Position numbers and translations under genes: made by a program | Assembly: GCA_900549155.1 (NCBI GenBank) | Contig: URNF01000032.1 | Location: forward strand, 1-16,625 | DNA: 16,625 nt | From: an uncultured Oscillospiraceae bacterium | Lineage (GTDB): Bacteria; Bacillota; Clostridia; Oscillospirales; Acutalibacteraceae | Direction of reading: 5' to 3' | Shown here: one piece after another, positions 13,295 to 16,625 of the stretch | Position numbering within the stretch: the first letter of the stretch is position 1 | Layout: each line of letters begins with the position of its first letter | Notes under the pieces: model-generated | What the model was told of the DNA's origin: nothing | The model's database searches: none | What the model saw: the letters and a program-made list of their open reading frames with translations, nothing else

Positions 13295-13927
13295 TTACGC
13301 CTCAATGGCGGCAAGCGTCAGACGCGTGGTGTCCGCCAGCTCTTCCTGGCCTTCCACAATCTTGAGCTTTCCGCACGCCGCATAGTAATCCTTGAGCGGC
13401 TCGGTCTGTTCATGATAAACCTTCAAACGCGCTTCTACCGTCTCCGGCAGATCATCCTTGCGCTGAACGAGGGTGTTGCCGCAATGGTCGCACACGCCGT
13501 CCTTCGTCGGCTTTTTGTAGTCGACATGATAGGTGGCGCCGCAATCCAGGCAAACACGGCGACCCGATACACGCTGGGCGATCTTCTCGTCGGCGACCTC
13601 AATGTCGATCACGCGGTCGATCTCGATACCCATACGGTCAAGTGCCTCGGCTTGGGGAATGGTGCGGGGGAAGCCGTCGAGAATAAATCCGTTTTTGCAG
13701 TCGTCCTGTGCCAGACGGTCTTTGATGATACCGATGACCACCTCGTCCGGAACCAGCTTGCCCGCTTCGATATATTCCTTGGCTGCCTTGCCCATTTCCG
13801 TGCCGCTCTTCAGCGCTTCACGGATAATATTACCCGTGGAAATGGTGGGGATCATGAGCTTTTCGCTGATGATCTCCGCTTGTGTACCTTTTCCGGCGCC
13901 CGGGGCGCCGAGAAGAATCAGCTTCAT
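13295..13927 (-). CDS. adk: Adenylate kinase (zinc-type LID)
   Basis: A 210-residue long-form enzyme converting AMP + ATP to 2 ADP. The P-loop GAPGAGKGT is at residues 7-15, the AMP-binding TGNIIREAL follows, and FILDGFPRT is at 81-89. The LID domain carries a zinc site, Cys126, Cys129, Cys146 and Cys149, typical of Gram-positive adenylate kinases and contributing to stability. ATG at 13927 follows AAAGGAGGAC. A 103-base spacer with a strong GC-rich hairpin separates it from secY, while map follows after only two bases. Confidence 0.98.
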   Translation of the reverse strand: MKLILLGAPGAGKGTQAEIISEKLMIPTISTGNIIREALKSGTEMGKAAKEYIEAGKLVPDEVVIGIIKDRLAQDDCKNGFILDGFPRTIPQAEALDRMGIEIDRVIDIEVADEKIAQRVSGRRVCLDCGATYHVDYKKPTKDGVCDHCGNTLVQRKDDLPETVEARLKVYHEQTEPLKDYYAACGKLKIVEGQEELADTTRLTLAAIEA

Positions 13928-13965
13928 AAATTGTCCTCCTTTTCGTCAGTCCGTACCGAATAGCC

Positions 13966-14000
13966 GCCCCGCGCCTTCGGCGCACCGAAGGCGCGGCGGG
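13966..14000 (-). repeat. GC-rich hairpin in the secY-adk spacer
   Basis: CCGCGCCTTCGG (13969-13980) pairs perfectly with CCGAAGGCGCGG (13985-13996) around CGCA, with flanking TAGCC/GGCTA extending the pairing imperfectly. A second small stem, CCTCA/TGAGG (14015-14029), lies closer to the secY stop. Neither has a T tract on the minus strand, so they may influence mRNA processing rather than terminate. Confidence 0.6.
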
Positions 14001-14030
14001 CTATGTAGTTTCTTCCTCACTTTTTGAGGA

Positions 14031-15359
14031 TCACTCTAAGAAGCCTTTGTAGTGCCGCATCATCATCTGGCTCTCGATCTGCTGCGTCGTTTCAAGCGCA
14101 ACACCGACAACGATCATGATAGACGTGCCGCCGAGGGACAGACCGTAGATGCCGCTGAATTTGCCAAACAGACTCGGGAACAGCGCAATCAGACCCAGGA
14201 ACAGCGCACCGATGAAGGTGACCTTATTGAGCACCTTTTTGATAAAATCGGCGGTGGGCTTGCCCGGACGGTAGCCCGGGATAGCGCCGGAGTTCTTGCG
14301 CAGATTGTTCGCCATCTCCATCGGATCATACTGGATCGTGACATAGAAGAACGCGAAACCGATGATCATCAGGAAATACAGGACGATATAGACCCAGCTG
14401 GTCTGTTTGAAAGCATTGAAAAACCAGTTGTTGGTTTTTTCCTCACTCAGGAACGTCGCAATGATGGACGGCAGCGAAACGATCGAGGACGCCAGAATGA
14501 TCGGCATAACACCGGACATGTTGACCTTGATCGGGATGAAGGTGTTCTGTCCGCCGTACATCTTGCGGCCGACGACCTTCTTCGCATACTGTACCGGGAT
14601 GCGGCGCTCCGCATCGCTCATGAAAACGATGAAGCCGATCATGGCAAGGAACAGCACCAAGATAAGCGGCACCAGCACAATGTACTTGACCGCAGCGCTG
14701 CCCGCCGTTTTCAGCTGTGCAATACCGGCGTCATAGAAATACGTCCACAGCGTCCGACCCGCAACAGGAATGCGGGAGAGAATACCGGCGAACAGCAAAA
14801 TCGAAATGCCGTTGCCGATGCCGCGATTGTCGATCTGCTCGCCCAGCCACATCACCAGCGTGGAGCCGGCGGTGAAGCAGAGGATAATGACAATGGCGGA
14901 GAACCACGCGGCGGCGGTGCTGCTCGTGGCGGCAGCCGTCAGCGCGCCGTACTTATTTCTCACCATGAAGTAATACGCAACGCCGAGCAGAAGACCCAAA
15001 GCAACCGTCACATACCGTGTCAGCTTGCCGAGCTTCTTGCGGCCGTCCTCGCCTTCCTTTGCCCAGCGCTCCAGCACCGGGATCGCCACCGTCAACAGCT
15101 GAATGATGATGGAGCTGTTGATATACGGCGTGATGGAAAGCGCAAACAGGCTGGCGTCGGAAAATCCGCCGCCGGACATCAGCGTCAGAATACCCATAAA
15201 GTCGCTGCTGCTTTTGGACGCTTCCGCAACGACGGAAGCATCAACGAAGGGAACCGAGATGGCGGAACCGATCCGGAAAATCAGCACGATGAAAAGCGTA
15301 TAGAGGATCTTTTTGCGGAGATCCACGATTTTCCATGCATTTCTCAGGGTCTGGAACAT
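14031..15359 (-). CDS. secY: Preprotein translocase subunit SecY
   Basis: A 442-residue, ten-TM channel protein of the Sec translocon; the length is normal. It starts MFQTLRNAWKIVDLRKKILYTL. The plug region follows TM1 (about residues 50-75, with LSGGGFSDASLFALSITPYINSS split across it), and the conserved cytosolic loops SDAERRIPVQYAKKVVGRKMYGG and PGYRPGKPTADFIKKVLN contact SecA and the ribosome. The C-terminus is MMRHYKGFL. SecY forms the pore for secreted and membrane proteins with SecE and SecG. ATG at 15359 is one base after the rplO stop, and its AGAGGTGAT site lies inside the end of rplO, implying coupling. It is followed by adk after a hairpin-containing spacer. Confidence 0.98.
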   Translation of the reverse strand: MFQTLRNAWKIVDLRKKILYTLFIVLIFRIGSAISVPFVDASVVAEASKSSSDFMGILTLMSGGGFSDASLFALSITPYINSSIIIQLLTVAIPVLERWAKEGEDGRKKLGKLTRYVTVALGLLLGVAYYFMVRNKYGALTAAATSSTAAAWFSAIVIILCFTAGSTLVMWLGEQIDNRGIGNGISILLFAGILSRIPVAGRTLWTYFYDAGIAQLKTAGSAAVKYIVLVPLILVLFLAMIGFIVFMSDAERRIPVQYAKKVVGRKMYGGQNTFIPIKVNMSGVMPIILASSIVSLPSIIATFLSEEKTNNWFFNAFKQTSWVYIVLYFLMIIGFAFFYVTIQYDPMEMANNLRKNSGAIPGYRPGKPTADFIKKVLNKVTFIGALFLGLIALFPSLFGKFSGIYGLSLGGTSIMIVVGVALETTQQIESQMMMRHYKGFLE

Positions 15360-15360
15360 C

Positions 15361-15801
15361 TCAAATCACCTCTGCCTTTCCGCCTGCCTTTTCGATCTTT
15401 TCCTTGGCAGACGCAGAAATTGCGGTGACCTTCACCGTCAGTTTCTTATCGACAGTACCGTTGCCCAAAATCTTGACACCGTTTTCGATGTTCTTGACAA
15501 TGCCCGCAGCCTTGAGCGCGGCTGCGTCAACGACAGCGCCGTCCTCAAACGCCTTCAGAGCACCGACGTTGATAACAGTCGCCTTTGCCGCAAAGATGTT
15601 GTTGAAACCTCTTTTCGGAATACGGCGCTGCAGCGGCATCTGGCCGCCTTCAAAGCCCGGACGCATACCGTGACCGGAACGCGCCTTCTGACCTTTGTGA
15701 CCTTTGCCCGCAGTCTTACCCTGACCGGAGCCGTGACCGCGGCCGATACGTTTGGCATCCCGCACAGAACCGGGAGCCGGAGAAAGCTCATTCAGCTTCA
15801 T
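15361..15801 (-). CDS. rplO: Large ribosomal subunit protein L15
   Basis: A 146-residue protein of typical length. It begins MKLNELSPAPGSVRDAKRIGRGHGSGQGKT, with the Gly/Lys/Arg-rich extended tail that threads into 23S rRNA. The GFEGGQMPLQRRIPKRGF signature follows, then the C-terminal globular domain. L15 is a late 50S assembly protein. ATG at 15801 follows a GGAGGT-type site. Its TGA stop is separated from the secY ATG by one base, so the ribosome finishing L15 can start SecY. It follows rpmD, as in other bacteria. Confidence 0.98.
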   Translation of the reverse strand: MKLNELSPAPGSVRDAKRIGRGHGSGQGKTAGKGHKGQKARSGHGMRPGFEGGQMPLQRRIPKRGFNNIFAAKATVINVGALKAFEDGAVVDAAALKAAGIVKNIENGVKILGNGTVDKKLTVKVTAISASAKEKIEKAGGKAEVI

Positions 15802-15824
15802 TTATTCGCACCTCCTTGCTCGAA

Positions 15825-16022
15825 TTACGCGTTAGTTACCTCGACGAGGTGGATGATCTTTGCCACCTTACCCTTTGTGGCTTCGTTATCGGGCTGCACG
15901 GAGCAGTCGCCGATCTTACGGAGTCCCAGAGAATGAACAGTAGCGATCTGATCCTGCTTTGCGCCGATCAGGCTCTTGACGAGCTTGACCTGCAGGGTGG
16001 CGGTTTTCGCTTTTTTCGGCAT
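15825..16022 (-). CDS. rpmD: Large ribosomal subunit protein L30
   Basis: A 65-residue protein. It has the short bacterial L30 pattern LQVKLVKSLIGAKQDQIATVHSLGLRKIGDCSVQPD, followed by the terminal beta strand. It is a few residues longer than the usual 59-60, through an N-terminal MPKKAKT extension and a C-terminal EVTNA tail. L30 lies in the 50S subunit and is absent from some bacterial lineages, so its presence is mildly informative. ATG at 16022 follows AGGAGGAAC-like sequence. It sits between rpsE and rplO in the standard spc-operon order. Confidence 0.96.
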   Translation of the reverse strand: MPKKAKTATLQVKLVKSLIGAKQDQIATVHSLGLRKIGDCSVQPDNEATKGKVAKIIHLVEVTNA

Positions 16023-16037
16023 TTTCTGTTCCTCCTA

Positions 16038-16550
16038 TCAGCCCAGGATTTCTTTGGCGGACTTGCCGCGGATCGCAGCCGCTTCTTCAGCGGTGCGCAG
16101 CTGGGAAAGTCCGACCATCGTCGCGTTCACGACATTGCACGGGTTATTGGAACGCAGCGCCTTTGTACGGATGTCCTTGATACCGGCAGCCTCAACGACT
16201 GCACGGACCGCGCCGCCGGCGATAACGCCGGTACCGGGAGCGGCGGGCTTCATCAGCACTTCACCGGCGCCGAACTTGCCGATCACCTCATGCGGAATGG
16301 TGGAGCCCTTCAGGGAAATCGTGATCATGTGTTTCTTTGCATCCTCAAGACCCTTGCGGATAGCATCCGGAACTTCGTTGGACTTGCCCGTGCCGAAGCC
16401 GACGCGGCCCTTGCCGTCGCCGACGACCACCAGTGCGGAGAACTTCATGATTCTGCCGCCCTTAACGGTCTTGCTGACGCGGTTGATCGCCACAACGTTT
16501 TCGATATACTCATCCTGCTGTGCCTTGTTTCTGTCTTCAAATCTGGCCAA
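16038..16550 (-). CDS. rpsE: Small ribosomal subunit protein S5 (TTG start)
   Basis: A 170-residue protein of normal length. It has the double-stranded RNA-binding-like N-terminal domain (NRVSKTVKGGRIMKFSALVVVGDGKGRVGFGTGKS) and the C-terminal domain (APGTGVIAGGAVRAVVEAAGIKDIRTK). S5 shapes the mRNA entry site and affects decoding accuracy. The start is TTG at 16550, preceded by AAGGAGGAAG seven bases upstream; no ATG lies at the expected N-terminus, and the next ATG is internal at Met35, within the S5 domain. It follows the rplR stop by 18 bases. Confidence 0.97.
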   Translation of the reverse strand: MARFEDRNKAQQDEYIENVVAINRVSKTVKGGRIMKFSALVVVGDGKGRVGFGTGKSNEVPDAIRKGLEDAKKHMITISLKGSTIPHEVIGKFGAGEVLMKPAAPGTGVIAGGAVRAVVEAAGIKDIRTKALRSNNPCNVVNATMVGLSQLRTAEEAAAIRGKSAKEILG

Positions 16551-16568
16551 AGTACTTCCTCCTTTTCC

Positions 16569-16625
16569 TTAGAACTTGAGGCCGCCCTCACGGGCGCCTT
16601 CGGCCAATTCCTGCACACGGCCGTG
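16569..16625 (-). CDS. rplR: Large ribosomal subunit protein L18, 3' end only
   Basis: Only the last 18 residues are in the window: HGRVQELAEGAREGGLKF followed by TAA. This is the conserved C-terminal signature of bacterial L18 (HGRVxxLAxxAREAGLxF), and the position before rpsE is as expected in the spc operon. L18 binds 5S rRNA and joins it to the 50S subunit. The rest of the gene lies beyond the window. Confidence 0.93.
   Translation of the reverse strand, partial: HGRVQELAEGAREGGLKF

Noticed and set aside
1..16625. Defence system, prophage, transposon or CRISPR array
   Set aside because: No integrase, transposase, toxin-antitoxin pair, direct-repeat array or terminal inverted repeats were seen; the gene content is chromosomal and mostly conserved.

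Overview
The window looks like a chromosomal segment of a GC-rich, spore-forming Clostridia, probably Oscillospirales/Ruminococcaceae-like. This rests on three things: a SpoIIAB-SigF pair, strong AGGAGG-type ribosome binding sites before most genes, and a secY-adk-map-infA-rpmJ-rpsM-rpsK-rpsD-rpoA-rplQ gene order with rpsD inside the cluster. The taxonomic placement is inference from gene content and order. No mobile element, CRISPR array, tRNA or rRNA was seen, and no stretch over 300 bases lacks a gene.

Layout. (1) 2-975, plus strand: the 3' part of spoIIAB overlapping sigF, the forespore sigma factor and its anti-sigma kinase. (2) 983-2985, plus strand: a small two-TM zinc-ribbon protein with its own promoter and terminator, tcdA (t6A-to-cyclic-t6A tRNA modification), and a lipoprotein of unknown function ending at a bidirectional terminator. 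(3) 3038-4324, minus strand: hflX, a ribosome-associated GTPase. It is transcribed divergently from (4) 4494-8094, plus strand: a long, atypical PRPP synthetase, a YgjP-like metallopeptidase, a GtrA-family membrane protein and a GH63/mannosylglycerate-hydrolase-like enzyme. These four are packed with 0-15 bp spacers and end at a strong terminator. (5) 8170-8964, minus strand: an SGNH/GDSL hydrolase with its own promoter. (6) 9088-16625, minus strand: the distal spc and alpha ribosomal protein operon. It runs from the end of rplR through rpsE, rpmD, rplO, secY, adk, map, infA, rpmJ, rpsM, rpsK, rpsD, rpoA and rplQ, and ends at a strong terminator.

Most of the window is conserved housekeeping DNA, and I see no clear undescribed defence or biosynthetic system. 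The best second-look items are small. A perfect 15-bp inverted repeat with A/T flanks, an ideal intrinsic terminator in shape, sits inside the metallopeptidase reading frame. The 174-nt rpsD-rpoA spacer is full of inverted repeats. The PRPP synthetase is about 70 residues longer than the usual form and has divergent motifs. SigF is N-terminally short, with a TTG start overlapping the spoIIAB stop. The SGNH hydrolase lacks the usual aspartate before its catalytic histidine. Four well-formed promoters share a TGn extended -10 element.
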